From positions 4,030,001 to 4,094,000 of the forward strand of contig NC_049565.1 in the NCBI RefSeq assembly GCF_013368755.1: a stretch of DNA of 64,000 nucleotides, in the 5' to 3' direction. Below are positions 1 to 10,893 of this stretch, in pieces (position 1 is the first letter of the stretch; each line of letters opens with the position of its first letter). Below the pieces are notes generated by a model. That model made no database searches and was not told the origin of the DNA. It saw only the letters and a list, made by a program, of their open reading frames with translations. A program made the position numbers and the translations under genes. The DNA comes from Talaromyces rugulosus (Eukaryota > Ascomycota > Eurotiomycetes > Eurotiales > Trichocomaceae).

Positions 1-29
1 AGAATGTGCTGCCGCCATTAGAGGGGTTC

Positions 30-914
30 CTACCCAGTTTGGCTTGTGCCTACACAGTTAGGGCTTGCACCCATTTCAAGGAAAAGATTGAGCAAAGGTT
101 TATTGCCGTAAAATGCTGCATCGCACACAGCATTTGGAGTAAATGAACGTCCAGTAGGACTGACCAACCTCCATCTCTCCAAAATAGGCCTGAGAGTGGC
201 GTCGCATGTCATTATTCTTGAGTCTGAGGGTTCATACATACTCCATCTGAGTTCTGCTCCTTTGTCCAAAAGCAATTTCACAATTGGCAATGTATTTTGT
301 TTGCAACGTTTCACGGCCTCGTCAATAATATCTAAGGCTTCACGGTAAAGGCTCGGTACATCCGCCCGGTCTTTTGAGACAAGGTCGACAAGTTCGTTAT
401 GTCCCATTTGTAATGCTGCCCTCAAAGCTTGTAGTTTAGCCTTTGCTGTGGGCACGCTAAATATCTCATAATTTATACATTCCTGCATATATGCATGACA
501 ATTATACCGACTCGCGCGTGTGATATGCGTTTGATTTACCGCAGCCCCGTTTTCGATAAGTAGTCTAACCATGCGGTAATGACAGCATCTTATCGCGGAA
601 TCCAGAGGGGTTAGATAATAATCATACCCATAAGAATCTCGATGGATATAATAACCAGCGGGGCTGTCTGGGAATATGATATTAAGATGAAAGTTTTCCT
701 GTATCGAGCGTTGTACTGTGTCCACTCTATTTTCTTGAACACCCCATACCAATGCTGAACCCCTATGGTGTTTCTTGTTGTACTGATAGAGGTAAGAGAT
801 CAATGAAATATAAAATTGCCGATTACTTCTGACGAAAGCGCCGATGTCCCTCTGTGAAAGATTTGATGCGATGATTTGCAATAGCTCCAGCGGAAGACTG
901 TCTAAAGTTGGCAT
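30..914 (-). pseudogene. F-box/ankyrin-repeat protein, 3' end frameshifted or truncated
   Basis: The N-terminus starting at the ATG at 914 reads as an F-box (LPLELLQIIASNLSQRD, residues about 7-23). Ankyrin-like repeats follow (residues about 100-125 with TPLDSAIRCCHYRMVRLLIENGA, and again near 270-285 with LLNLFLEMGASPN). F-box proteins act as substrate adaptors of SCF ubiquitin ligases and ankyrin repeats usually bind the target; the target here is unknown. The frame stops at 30-32 in the middle of a repeat. Just beyond it, in another frame (positions 1 to about 18), the sequence resumes as GTPLMAAAHS, a textbook ankyrin helix start, so an indel near 20-45 breaks the gene. I found no plausible intron. 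Such genes are numerous and fast-evolving in fungi. It could also be a sequencing error. The window edge prevents seeing the rest. Confidence 0.7.
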
Positions 915-2463
915 TTTTCATACGCGTGCAGGCTGTCGTACGAGCAGTATTCAAGGCAGTTGGCGTGTAGAGGAACAGTACTGTTGACCATTTTTTTTTT
1001 TGTAATTCAGATATTTCAAAATGGATTATTTGGGGTTAAGGTGAAGGAAAGGTGAAGGGAGGCACGGCGGATCTTAGGCATCCGCCATCATCTCATCTAG
1101 GAATAATACATACGTAAGAGAACTGGTAAGCACCCCGTAATTACTAAACTTAGGGCAGGTAAAAGATTTCCACACAAGGATTCTATTTCGAAATTTATGC
1201 AATTTCATTATCCGAATCAGCTGCTCTTACCCTCCCAGTCAGTATAAGACTATCCAGGCCTTCGTGGGAGAGCCAACATCTTAAACCACCTATTAGTAGT
1301 CTTTGCTATAAAAAAAACATATTGATGTATTTCCAACAGACTAATAACGATGTCTCAGTAGGGCGTGACATGTTAATATCATACTTTAACAAATTCAGGG
1401 CTGGATTAGGGCAAGGTGCGTGGTAATTATTACGGGACGTGCGCGTGCCGATATGCTAATAACTAGTGCGTGTCTATATATATTGGCTGGAGGAAAATCG
1501 CGCAGGAACGACTGACATCACCAATAGTTGACGTTCCAAGGCAGAAATAGTAGAAACATGAAAATCAATAATTAATAATCAACAATCAATAATCAAAGCA
1601 ATTATTGGACCGGATTAATAGCTTTAGATTAATAGCACAGCGGTAGTACTTGGTAATATTAATCTAATAGTTAGTTAGATAACAAACAATGCGGTCGGGA
1701 GGAAAAATTGTCGGTGCAAGCCGGAAGCCACCAAAAAGCGCAGCCAATTTCTATCCCCGCAAAACCACCACACACAACCTCGCTCCTCCCTCCTCCTCCC
1801 TCCTCTCCCAACCTCGCACCCTCGACTAGCAGAATCGACTCTTGTCTTGTGAAGCCTTGTAAGTGCGAATCTAAGCGTTTCCCCCCAGCCAGCGTGCCTT
1901 GCCACCTGGGACCCGCGGGGCTGATCGTTGCCTGCCCTGTGCCCTAATTAAACGACACCTTGACCGTTTTTTTCCACCCCAAGAAATCCCTCTTTTCCCC
2001 CTCACCCTTACCATTTGTGCGAGCCTTCGTTCTAACCACAACACTCTCCCAGCTCACAAAACTATTCCCACTCGCGCGACTCGCCTTTGGAATCCCCAAG
2101 GGCGCAAACCAGCAACACGCCTCTTGCCGCAAACTCTTTCACCCACCACGTTGTCCCCGGTCGCCGACTTCGACAGACTCTCAACAACATTCCTCCTCCT
2201 GTTGACTGCTAGCGACGTTCTCTCATACTCACCTCCATCCAGCGTGCCTGTCGTCCCCGTGACACCAGTCGACGATTCCAACTCTCTTCTTGAGCTGCCG
2301 CATAGGGTCGCTCTGCCGGTTCTTCCTCTTTTAGAGGAAGGGTCGAAGAGGCTTAGCCCATTCAGCTTCAGTAGCGAATCTTTTCGCCCTCCTTAACGCG
2401 TCTCCGCGGTTTTAAGTTTAAAACTCTTATCACGAACTTTTTGTTTCGTCAACCGTCAGCCGC
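915..2463. other. Intergenic region and long 5' leader of the ODC gene
   Basis: Positions 915-1670 are AT-rich without a credible gene; a run of AATAAT/CAATAAT-type short repeats lies near 1560-1610. From about 1740 to 1815 the + strand turns into a strong pyrimidine-rich tract (CTCCTCCCTCC-like), typical of fungal promoters and transcript starts. About 650 bp of C-rich sequence then lead to the ODC start. Several ATGs lie in this leader, including an upstream ORF starting near 1899 that ends at 2396. I see no protein-family signature in those upstream ORFs. Confidence 0.5.
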
Positions 2464-3887
2464 ATGGTTATGGCACCTTCGGTTCTTTCTGTCGATGATA
2501 CTTATACCACTAATACTTATCATCCCCATTGGAAAGATCCCGTTGTGACCAACCACACTACCGACCATGGGGTGATCTCACTGTCTGTTCCTCGGGGCCA
2601 TAAGGCTCCGAAGGAACTGGTTCTAGACCAACTCCGAAACCGTGTCGGCACGGTCGACATGGCACGTTGCGACCCCGGGGATGAAGACGCCTTCTATGTG
2701 GCCGACATGGGCGAGATTTACCGCCAGCACATGCGCTGGAAGATGAACCTGAGCCGCGTCAAGCCTTTTTACGGTACGATTCCCTGGCAATATGATTCGC
2801 GTGGCAATACTAACTTATACTAGCGGTCAAGTGCAACCCCGATCCGGAAATTCTGCGTCTCATGGCCAAACTAGGAAATGGGTTCGATTGTGCATCCAAG
2901 GCCGAGATTGACTTGGCCCTTCAGACTGGTATCGACCCGAGCCGAATCATCTACGCTCAACCCTGCAAGACTAGATCGTACCTCCGGTATGCTGCCCAGA
3001 AAGGCGTGAAGCAGATGACGTTCGACAACGCCGATGAGCTGTACAAGATCAAAGCCGACTTTCCCGAAGCCGAGCTTTACTTGCGCATCTTGACCGATGA
3101 TTCCAGCAGCCTCTGCCGCCTCAGTATGAAATTCGGTGCCTCTCTTGATATCGCCCGTGTTCTGCTGGACCTCGCAGCGCAACTTGGCCTCAAGGTCGTC
3201 GGCGTCAGCTTCCATGTCGGCTCCGGTGCCGAGGACCCGGCAACTTTTATCAAGGCTGTCAAGGATGCTCGTTGGGTCTTCGACCAGGCTACTGAAGCTG
3301 GCCATGGGCTCCACACCCTCGACGTGGGTGGCGGGTTCAGCGACGACACTTTTGAGAAGTTTGCCGCGATCTTGGGCAAGGCAGTCGATGACTACTTTCC
3401 GGCAAATATCCGTATCATCGCCGAGCCTGGTCGCTACTACGTCGCCCAAGCCTTTACTCTGGCAGCCCACGTCATTGCCCGCCGCGATGTACGCGATCCC
3501 CAGGATCCTGCTCGTGACGCCTATATGATCTATTTGAATGATGGCGTGTATGGCAACTTCTCAAACATCATTTTCGATCACCAGCACCCCGTCGCCCAGA
3601 TTCTGACTTGTGCTGGCAGCGGTTCAGATTCTTCGAGCTCCTCCGTTCCTAGCTCTCCTGTTGCTGGCACTGATTATAGCATCTGGGGACCGACCTGCGA
3701 TGGCATCGACGTCATCAGCGAGCGCATCACCCTGCCTGGCTTGGTTGATGTTGGAGATTGGCTGTACTTTGAGAACATGGGCGCATACACCCGCTGCAGC
3801 GCTACTCGCTTCAACGGGTTTCCCGACAGCCACGATGTGATTTACATTTCTAGTGAGGCGGGTGCGTCTGCTTTGCTAGAGTATTGA
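2464..3887 (+). CDS. Ornithine decarboxylase
   Basis: Pyridoxal-phosphate enzyme converting ornithine to putrescine, the entry step of polyamine synthesis, cytosolic. Exon 1 is 2464-2773, the intron is 2774-2823 (GTACGA...CTAG), exon 2 is 2824-3887; 457 residues. The splice restores the PLP-lysine motif FYAVKCN (Lys about 106). Also visible are the phosphate-binding glycine loop LDVGGGF, the EPGRYYV motif, and WGPTCDGID with the active-site cysteine of the partner subunit, followed by DWLYFENMGAYT. Length and motif order match fungal ODC. The gene has an unusually long leader with upstream ORFs; fungal ODC is classically controlled by polyamines through translation and antizyme-driven decay, but that control cannot be read from this sequence. 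Convergent with the CobW-type gene downstream. Confidence 0.96.
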
Positions 3888-4191
3888 TTCATTGATTGAT
3901 TGTTGTGTTGTTGCTCGATTGGCTATTGTTGATTTCTTGTTTTTGACTTGAATTGTTTTAATTGTTTTTGCTCTATATATCTTTCGTTCCCTCAGTCCTG
4001 CCCGATAAAAGTTTATATACAGTTAAACTCGCTAGATCTAATAGATCGCATTGCTTATTACATTTCTTCTCTAGCTTTAACATTCTACTAATCAATTGAG
4101 AAATATCGGTTGATGGCTTATATTCAAAAACTACTGTGCATCTTCGTCTAGCATCATGGGTATCTATACTATCTATCTATATATAATCTCT
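3888..4191. other. Convergent 3' intergenic region
   Basis: AT-rich spacer between ODC (+) and the CobW-type gene (-). It has T-rich and TTGATTGATTG repeats just after the ODC stop and TATCTATCTATATATAA near 4165-4185. No gene seen. Confidence 0.5.
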
Positions 4192-5313
4192 TCAAAGTAA
4201 CTTTTGTACAACCAGCTCACCAACACCAGCACCATCGCCTGCAACAGCCTCAACCAACCCGCCACGCTCCAATTTCTTCTTCCACTTTGTAGATTCCTGC
4301 CTCGCCAGGATAAATGTCAAACGGGCGATATCGGTGGACTCAACGGCCGGCGCAGTTGTAAACGTCCAGCGACCAAAGGCCCAGTTTAGGATAAATGTGC
4401 CTGATGGATTTGGTGTTGGTGTTGCTGTTGTTGGAAGTGCCGGGTCTGAGCCCTCTGGCGTCTGGTCTGCGGCGCAGTGGACGAGGCCTTTGATGCGGTA
4501 TACTTCTTCTTTTGAGGCGGATTCGAGGAGACGCTGTAAGCTGGGGAGGTTGATGAAGGTAGAAGAGGAGCTGGGTTGGGCTGTGAGCGTTGCGGATAGG
4601 ACTTCGACTTCAGACTGATGGTCGTGGTCGTGGTCATGACCGTGTCCGTCTGCCTGAGATGGCAGCAAGCCCTCATCTCGCGCGAGCAAAGCTCCGTCAA
4701 TACCCAGCAAAACACTCTTATCCACCTTGCCCTTATCCGACTTGACCCAGGGCGTCGGCGGATCAAGTTCCAGATCACCCAACCGGTCCAGACAAACATC
4801 AAACCGCTGCTCAGAGACCAGCTCCCACTTGTTAAAAATCACCATGTCGGTATATTTCGCCTGCATCTTTGCGGTATAGCTGGTATCTTCGTAGCCCTGC
4901 CAATTCTCGACATCGATCACACTAATCACCCCATCCAACACAAAACTGCCCGGGTAGGTCTCCCGCGCGAGGCGATTTACTTCCATGGCCAAGGTTGCCG
5001 GGAACGCGCTTCCGCTGGTTTCGATCACGATCCGGTCCGGGGTTACCTCGTCGCGCAGCTGCACCAATGCGTCGCCGAGCTGGCCGACGAGGTTGCAGCA
5101 GATGCAGCCATTGAGCAGCTCGCGCACGCCGGATATGGATTGCGTCGATGCGAGTTGCGAGTCGACAGCGACGTCACCGAATTCGTTTTTGAGTAGAGCG
5201 AGCCGGTAGGTTTGCGGAAGTTGGGGGATCAGGTTGAGCAGGAGGGTTGTTTTGCCGGAGCCCAGGAAGCCTGTCACGATAGTGACGGGGATGGCGGCAG
5301 TCGGGGTCGCCAT
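4192..5313 (-). CDS. COG0523/CobW-type G3E GTPase (putative zinc metallochaperone)
   Basis: Single-exon gene of 373 residues starting at the ATG at 5313. The N-terminal GTPase domain shows the Walker A loop GFLGSGKT (residues 15-22), the metal-binding CxCC motif in NGCICC (about 67-72) that defines the COG0523 family, and an NKWE guanine-specificity motif. A histidine-rich linker (HGHDHDHDH, about 223-231) precedes the CobW C-terminal domain (FILNWAFGRWTF). Family members bind Zn(II) and pass it to client enzymes using GTP; the eukaryotic ZNG1/CBWD branch activates methionine aminopeptidase. Assignment to that exact branch is inference. No signal peptide, so probably cytosolic. Confidence 0.88.
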   Translation of the reverse strand: MATPTAAIPVTIVTGFLGSGKTTLLLNLIPQLPQTYRLALLKNEFGDVAVDSQLASTQSISGVRELLNGCICCNLVGQLGDALVQLRDEVTPDRIVIETSGSAFPATLAMEVNRLARETYPGSFVLDGVISVIDVENWQGYEDTSYTAKMQAKYTDMVIFNKWELVSEQRFDVCLDRLGDLELDPPTPWVKSDKGKVDKSVLLGIDGALLARDEGLLPSQADGHGHDHDHDHQSEVEVLSATLTAQPSSSSTFINLPSLQRLLESASKEEVYRIKGLVHCAADQTPEGSDPALPTTATPTPNPSGTFILNWAFGRWTFTTAPAVESTDIARLTFILARQESTKWKKKLERGGLVEAVAGDGAGVGELVVQKLL

Positions 5314-5757
5314 CGTCTATATAATATCTATGGTGAGTGATGTCTATTATGTTGATGGAAGAATGGGAAAAAAAACTCATGCAACGATCCATGTGTGAGC
5401 GGAGAAACTTCGGCGGGCGCTGCCCCTCACCGGCGTCACCGATAGCTGCTTCTGTCTAGCAGATCTAGAGCTGTGCCTGTATCACCCCAGATCTAACTCT
5501 TCGTTTCTAGAATAATGTCAATTGATCTGTAAATACCAAGCATGACTGACTATGGCTGAATCATCAATCGATCCGTTATTTGCGTGTAGTTGTGCCATTC
5601 GTGGGCCAAGAACTGATCTGGATCCATAACGTCATCGATGTCTGCTCCATTAAAATCTTCCTGCGTTGCCTGTATTTTTCTTCTTTTCCTGTTTCCGATA
5701 TTTCGCGAATTAATCTAATAAACATTTTGCTCAACTTTATTTGACTAACTTAAAAAA
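5314..5757. other. Intergenic region, divergent promoter
   Basis: Promoter space between the CobW-type gene (-) and a small gene (+). It contains TGACTAA at 5742-5748, only 9 bp before the ATG of the small gene. Nothing else recognised. Confidence 0.4.
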
Positions 5758-6111
5758 ATGACTGCAAATGAGAGTCCTGCGTCGAGCAGCCTGAATACCA
5801 ATACCATTGCCCAGCAAGCAGACGCAGCGCTCAACACCGTGGGTGACAAAATCTCAGATCTCACCGGACAGCATGAGGCTGTGAATAAAGGTACTCTGCT
5901 CATAGAGAGTTTGACCTCAGGAATCCTGCTAATGAATATAGTTGTGACCGGTTTGCAAGAAAACGTGCTAGGAACACAGCGCGAACAGCCGAGTGAGAAT
6001 CAGAATCAGGATCAGGATCAGGATGAGAGCACTAGCGTTGCAAAAGAAGATATCAGCAATCAGCAAGTCGAAGAGTTTCTGAGGCACCAGTATCGAAGCT
6101 ACAAAGCGTAG
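5758..6111 (+). CDS. Small hypothetical protein, probably with a 51-bp in-phase intron
   Basis: An open frame of 117 codons runs from the ATG at 5758. Positions 5891-5941 look like an intron (GTACTC donor, GCTAATG branch site, ATATAG acceptor, 51 bp). Because it is a multiple of three and stop-free it hides in the frame as a hydrophobic 17-residue insert. Spliced, the product is a hydrophilic 100-residue protein. It has a Ser/Thr/Asn-rich start, a stretch AALNTVGDKISDLTGQHEAV of the kind seen in helical stress or CsbD-like small proteins, and a Gln/Asp-rich tract (NQNQDQDQDES). I do not recognise a family with confidence. No signal peptide. Confidence 0.6.
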   Translation: MTANESPASSSLNTNTIAQQADAALNTVGDKISDLTGQHEAVNKGTLLIESLTSGILLMNIVVTGLQENVLGTQREQPSENQNQDQDQDESTSVAKEDISNQQVEEFLRHQYRSYKA

Positions 6112-6483
6112 ATTGCATTTATGAGAGGCTCTTCTCACAGGGCTAGTATGAGATGCATCAAAAATCGGAGTGAACTCCAGCGCCCAAAATGTCAGAGCGG
6201 TATATCACCTGTTCATCGGTAACATAGTCAAGTGTATATAAACGACCATGAAGTCAAGACTGCCATTGGCAGAGAAGAAAATAAGGTGGACGTTGAATCA
6301 GCCGAGGAAGCCAGACGATGCTCCTTCCTCGTACGTCGAACCACGGCCAGCCTCATCTCCAGACCTGCAAACTTTTGTCTCTACCACATACAACCATTTA
6401 TTATCAAATACCACAATACCCTGAATGCAGTGATTCTATGCATCGTACTTGCCTGTATTGTCTGGAATACCCTCGAGGACATC
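6112..6483. other. Intergenic region
   Basis: Spacer before the next gene. A frame open from a GTG near 6232 encodes a hydrophobic stretch but has no upstream ATG, so I treat it as untranslated leader. No other feature seen. Confidence 0.35.
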
Positions 6484-8188
6484 ATGAACTCGTATCCCGA
6501 TCAGGGCAACCGCCGCCCCAGTACCACCGCCTCCATACCCTCCAGCAGGTACACCGATAACGGTGTAAGTTTTGTTCTCTTGCCTCTCCGAGTACTAGCT
6601 CCTAATGATCTATCCTTGTGGTATAGTTTACTTGCTCCCGGCTACGCTGCCATTGCGATGCTGCCAACCGCGAGGAACCAGATCCCACCGAGCCAATCTC
6701 TCTCGAAGACCCGCAGTCTCAACGACGTGCTGAATACTTCCACCGCCCCCCTGTTCTAGGTCCGTACTCTGGGCCCAGAAACTCGGATGATTCGCCGTAC
6801 TCCTATTTCCACTACGAAAAGCTGTCCGAGGCCGAATACTGCGAGCAATGCCAATATTGCTGGGCTCTGTCCAGGTGGTGTGGAAGACTGCCAGGCTCTG
6901 AAGCTGAAAAGCCGCTCCTGCCATATCAGCAAAACTCGTCTACGGCCGGTTTTACCAGGAACCAGAAAAAGATGCTATTCCCCAATGCTACCTGGATCCA
7001 GGAGCCTCTGATAGTCAATACAGCCCGCGTGTCTAATGACAATCTGGTACCGAGAGAGAGGGAGCAATTTGTACCTGCTGTATTTGTGAGTATACTACTG
7101 AACTAGGTGAACCTTGTCACTAATTTTAACAGTCCCACACTCTTACAAGTCAATCTTTAAAAGACTTTTCCGCCCGCGAACTTGCATTTTTGAGGGAAGA
7201 AAAGAACCCATCTCTAGAAAGCATCCGTCCCTGTCGTACCTTGCCACAAACCCCTGCGAAAGACTGCCAGCGACTCAGGTTCTGCAAAGATATTCGTGGA
7301 GCACGACGCGATACCTGGGCTTTTGAAGAGGGCTCTCTGGTCATCGGCATCCACCCAAGCTTTGTTGATTTGAACCAGCAACTCATTCAAGAAGACGAGT
7401 TTGAGCTGCGTTATGGAGAAGTCTATGTCATTTGCCGGATGTTTGCAGATAAATGGGCCCTATGTGCAAGGCTACGAATGTCCGATACTATCATGCCCGT
7501 CAGACATAGCGACCTGGTTGACCATGGCTTTGAAAACATCAAATTCCTTCCTCTATGTGCAGTGACGCTGGCTGCTAATTTCGCATCCTTTGATCGGCGT
7601 TGGTCTGAGCATAGAATGCGTTGTCCTTACTCGAGTTCATTTCCATCCGGGGGACTTCGAGTCACGCCTCCCATACGTTGTGACAGCGTTTTGGCTAGTG
7701 TCGACATGGCTGCATGCAACTTTGCGTCGTTGCATGTACCGTGGCTTGTGTTTCATCTTTGCAAACCACGTATCCCCTTGCCACCAAAGACCGAACACGT
7801 TCCTTTCCATCCCCCCAAAAGGGGAATTGGCCGTTTAATAGACAACACCGTCAACGGGCGAAATACGTTGGGAAGGATGTGGAGAACAATCGTTCCTTGC
7901 GAAGCGTCCGAGAGTCAAAGCTCGAGCGACAACCCTGGACTTTACTTGGAGAAAGAAGTCGACTTCTTAGAAGACGATATATCATCTATTTATCAAGATG
8001 GACCAGAACCAGTCCAAGAAGAGCAGTTGAGGGACTTCAACCTACGAAGTCCGATGAGAAAGCGCAAGAGCATTCGCCAACTCTTCTTTGGAAGCAGGCG
8101 GTATAAACAGTTGGATGTTCCTGATGAAAAAGCCCAGCACGAAGAGAAGAACACGAAAGAGTATAGTAAGCCTACTAAACATGTCTAA
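6484..8188 (+). CDS. Uncharacterised fungal protein with SH3-like segment
   Basis: Three exons: 6484-6564, 6627-7085, 7133-8188 (introns with GTAAGT...TATAG and GTGAGT...AACAG, 62 and 47 bp), giving 531 residues. The middle exon has cysteine-rich patches (CSRLRCHCDAA, EYCEQCQYCW). Near residues 220-280 the sequence DTWAFEEGSLVIGIHPSFVDLNQ...YGEVYVICRMFADKWALCARL has the pattern of a fungal SH3-like domain that ends in the LYxDKWALC-type strand. The C-terminal third is acidic then basic (EEVDF-like region, then RKRKSIRQLFFGSRRYK). No enzyme signature was found; function unknown. The start at 6484 is the first in-frame ATG upstream of the intron-linked frame; it could be further upstream if another small exon exists. 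Confidence 0.6.
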
Positions 8189-8578
8189 AAGGACAATGAA
8201 GGTCATTTTGTTACTGCGTATACTGTATTTAGCAGTGTCGACTTACTCTGTATTACTAGTCCTAGTGCTTTGGAGAGTACATTTAATCCTACTAAACACT
8301 CTTTTTGTCATGACATGTCTAATTATTAATATTAAAAGAATGAAAAATTTCTAGCCATCATTCTCGCAATATTCCGTCGCAATACCATTTCCTCACGCTG
8401 TCGTTCATATTGCCGCGGCCGGCAACCAGCGCCGCGGTGTCGTAGCCCTAAGACGTCCTCGCCTCGGCTAAACAACAACGTTGACGATAAAGAGAATCTT
8501 ACAAGGTATACACATTTCCTGGTCAGTAACTTTCAACTTATTTACATGCATACCTTTTTTCGTCTAAATAAATCCGAG
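8189..8578. promoter_or_regulatory. Promoter region of the acyl-CoA dehydrogenase gene
   Basis: Contains two GCCGCGG palindromic cores (near 8412 and 8432) and a CCTCGG at 8462-8467. CCTCGG is the established target of the fungal fatty-acid regulators FarA/FarB/CTF1. The pair of GCCGCGG cores recurs in the promoter of the CoA-ligase gene near 34934-34951. Regulatory meaning is inference. Confidence 0.4.
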
Positions 8579-10275
8579 ATGGCACCAGAAATCCCACCTA
8601 TGGCATTGCCATTGATGAGCGAGGAAGCGAAGAAGACTCTTGAAATAGTATGATGCACTGCTTTTTTTTTTCAACCCATGTCACTGTTTTTGCTCACGAG
8701 ATTCTATCTTCCAGGTAGCCCACTTTGTCGAAGAAAAATGTGTGCTCTTACTATCCCCATGATTTGGGTCAATCCACAGATTCTAAAGATCTTTTGTTAG
8801 GCATCCCGGCAGATCCAGTATACGAGTCACAGCTCGGCAATGACGAATCAACACGGTGGGGAACACAGCCTCCTATCATGGAAGAGTTGAAGAAACAGGC
8901 AAAAGCACTTGGAATCTGGAACCTCTTCCTACCGTTTTCGCACGGGCAACATCGGCGCAGGTTTTCGAATTTGGAGTATGGGTTGATGGCGGAGCAGTTG
9001 GGGAAATCTCCTATTGCCAGTGAAGTATGGAGAATTATTTTCTTCTTCTTCATTTTTCTCTCTCAGCTCTGGATTATGGACTAACTGAGCAACTTTTGAA
9101 CATGACAGGCATGCAATTGTAACCCTCCTGATACTGGGAACATGGAAATTCTGAAAAAATACGGAACGGAAGCTCAAAAGAAGCAGTGGCTAGATCCTTT
9201 ACTGGATGGCGACCTTCGATCTGTTTTCCTCATGACTGAACCAGATATAGCGTCTTCAGATGCAAAGAATATCCGACTAACAATTGACAAAGTTGGTGAT
9301 GAATATGTCCTTAATGGCTCAGTAAGTAGTATATAGCCCCGCGGACTACCCTACTTAGAACGCTAACAAAATATTAGAAATGGTGGAGCAGTGGCGCTGG
9401 CCACACAAAGGCTTCCGTATTCCTTGTTATGGGAAAAAGCTCCCCAAATAATCCAGACTCGTATAAACAACAGTCTGTGATTGTGGTCCCCGCTGACACC
9501 CCAGGGATCAGGCGGTTACGTATGATGTCGGTATTCGGATATGACGACGCTCCACACGGCCATGGACATTTTGTTTTTGAGAATGTTAGGGTTCCATGTT
9601 CTAGCATACTTGGAGGCGAAGGTAGAGGATTTGAGATTATCCAGAGCCGTCTTGGGCCAGGCCGGATACATCATTCTATGCGAGCCATTGGAGTTGTGGG
9701 TTCCACTCAAACATCTAAAAAAAAAAATAAAAAAAAAACTTCAAATGCTGTGGCTAACTGGTATAATTAAACAGGCTGAACGAGCACTGGAATGGATGAT
9801 TGCCCGCATAGGCGACAGCCGCAAAACCGCATTTGGCAAAAAGCTCAACCAACACGGTACTATTCTCCAATGGGTCGCAGAATCACGCATATACATCAAC
9901 ACAGCACGCCTTTCCGTCCTCAATGCCGCTTTCAAAATTGATGTTGGGGACGCCAAGGGTGCCGTGTCTGAGATTGCGCAGGCCAAGGTTCTGGCTCCGA
10001 GAGCCGTTCTGGAGACGCTCGAGCGGGCAATTCAGACCTATGGAGGTGCTGGGGTTTCCCAAGATACGCCGCTGGCGGCCATGTGGGCACAGGCGCGGAC
10101 TTTGAAGATTGTTGATGGGCCGGATGAAGTGCATTTGCAGCAGTTGGGAAGAAATGAGTCGAAGAGGGGGGATGAATTGCAGGCTAAGATTGAGAGACAA
10201 AAACATTTGACTGAGGATCTATTGGCGTCTTCGAAGATTAGTAGAAGAAAGGGGAAATTGTTCTCCTTGCTTTAA
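8579..10275 (+). CDS. Acyl-CoA dehydrogenase (ACAD10/11-like)
   Basis: FAD enzyme that introduces a 2,3-double bond into an acyl-CoA. Six exons: 8579-8647, 8715-8739, 8801-9024, 9109-9321, 9378-9695, 9775-10275; 449 residues, the normal length. Splicing restores [25 protein letters not shown], the flavin-site motif [12 protein letters not shown], the substrate-loop [21 protein letters not shown] and the C-terminal [13 protein letters not shown]...VDGPDEVH. One donor is GTGTGC (intron 8740-8800), weaker than the others. No C-terminal PTS1 (ends FSLL). The gene lies at the left border of the accessory enzyme block and shares promoter motifs with it, so it may belong to the same pathway, but this is not certain. 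Confidence 0.9.
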
Positions 10276-10893
10276 AGGAGAGTTTGAATGTAATGCTGTT
10301 GTATCTGTTGTATTTCAATTGTTTGTGGCTCAATATTTCATTGCTATCAGGATTAAATAGATATGGGCTAATCTTATGCTCCTTTTAAGCAAATCAAGGC
10401 CAGTTAACGATACAATAAGTGTTGAATATTAAATTGTTTCCTTTCATGCCTTCATCTGGCACGTTATAAAATCTAGATAGTGCCCAACATCTAGATGTTA
10501 TGTACATGCTTCTTCTTCTTTTTTTTGGCATAAATTTTAAGCTACAGCGGTTGTAGAACGAACATTTACGAGATCAAAAGAATCCACCACTGACACCGAC
10601 ACGGACTATATCAACGGGGCTTTAACCCTAACACAGCTACATATGTACTTCTACCCATTACATCAATTGATAAATTCATATGCTGAATAAGTGATCACAG
10701 TAACAGTTCATGTCATTCATCAAAAATATTACGTCTTGATACTTAAAAATCTCCACCAAAATCTTCTAGGTAGTTATTTCGGAAGTCTGTTTCCCTCTTC
10801 TTCCCCCTAGGTATATTAATATCAGTAAACCTCTCCTATTTCACCCACAATGGAATGGTAATCCGTATCCACCATTTGACACAGTCCAAGTCC
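10276..10893. other. Convergent 3' intergenic region
   Basis: About 620 bp of AT-rich sequence between two gene ends. A single CCCTAAC near 10625 resembles a telomere unit but is isolated. No gene or repeat seen. Confidence 0.5.

Noticed and set aside
1899..2396. 165-codon frame in the ODC leader
   Set aside because: Ser/Pro/Leu-rich composition from a C/T-rich leader; no recognisable domain. Kept only as possible upstream ORF.
2871..3470. 199-codon open frame antisense to ODC
   Set aside because: Lies entirely inside the ODC exon on the opposite strand and shows no family motif.
6232..6483. Hydrophobic reading frame upstream of the SH3-like gene
   Set aside because: Begins at GTG, no ATG, and no splice link found; the ATG at 6484 suffices.
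10620..10632. CCCTAAC telomere-like unit (also near 19600 and 31870)
   Set aside because: Single units only, no tandem array, so not an interstitial telomere.
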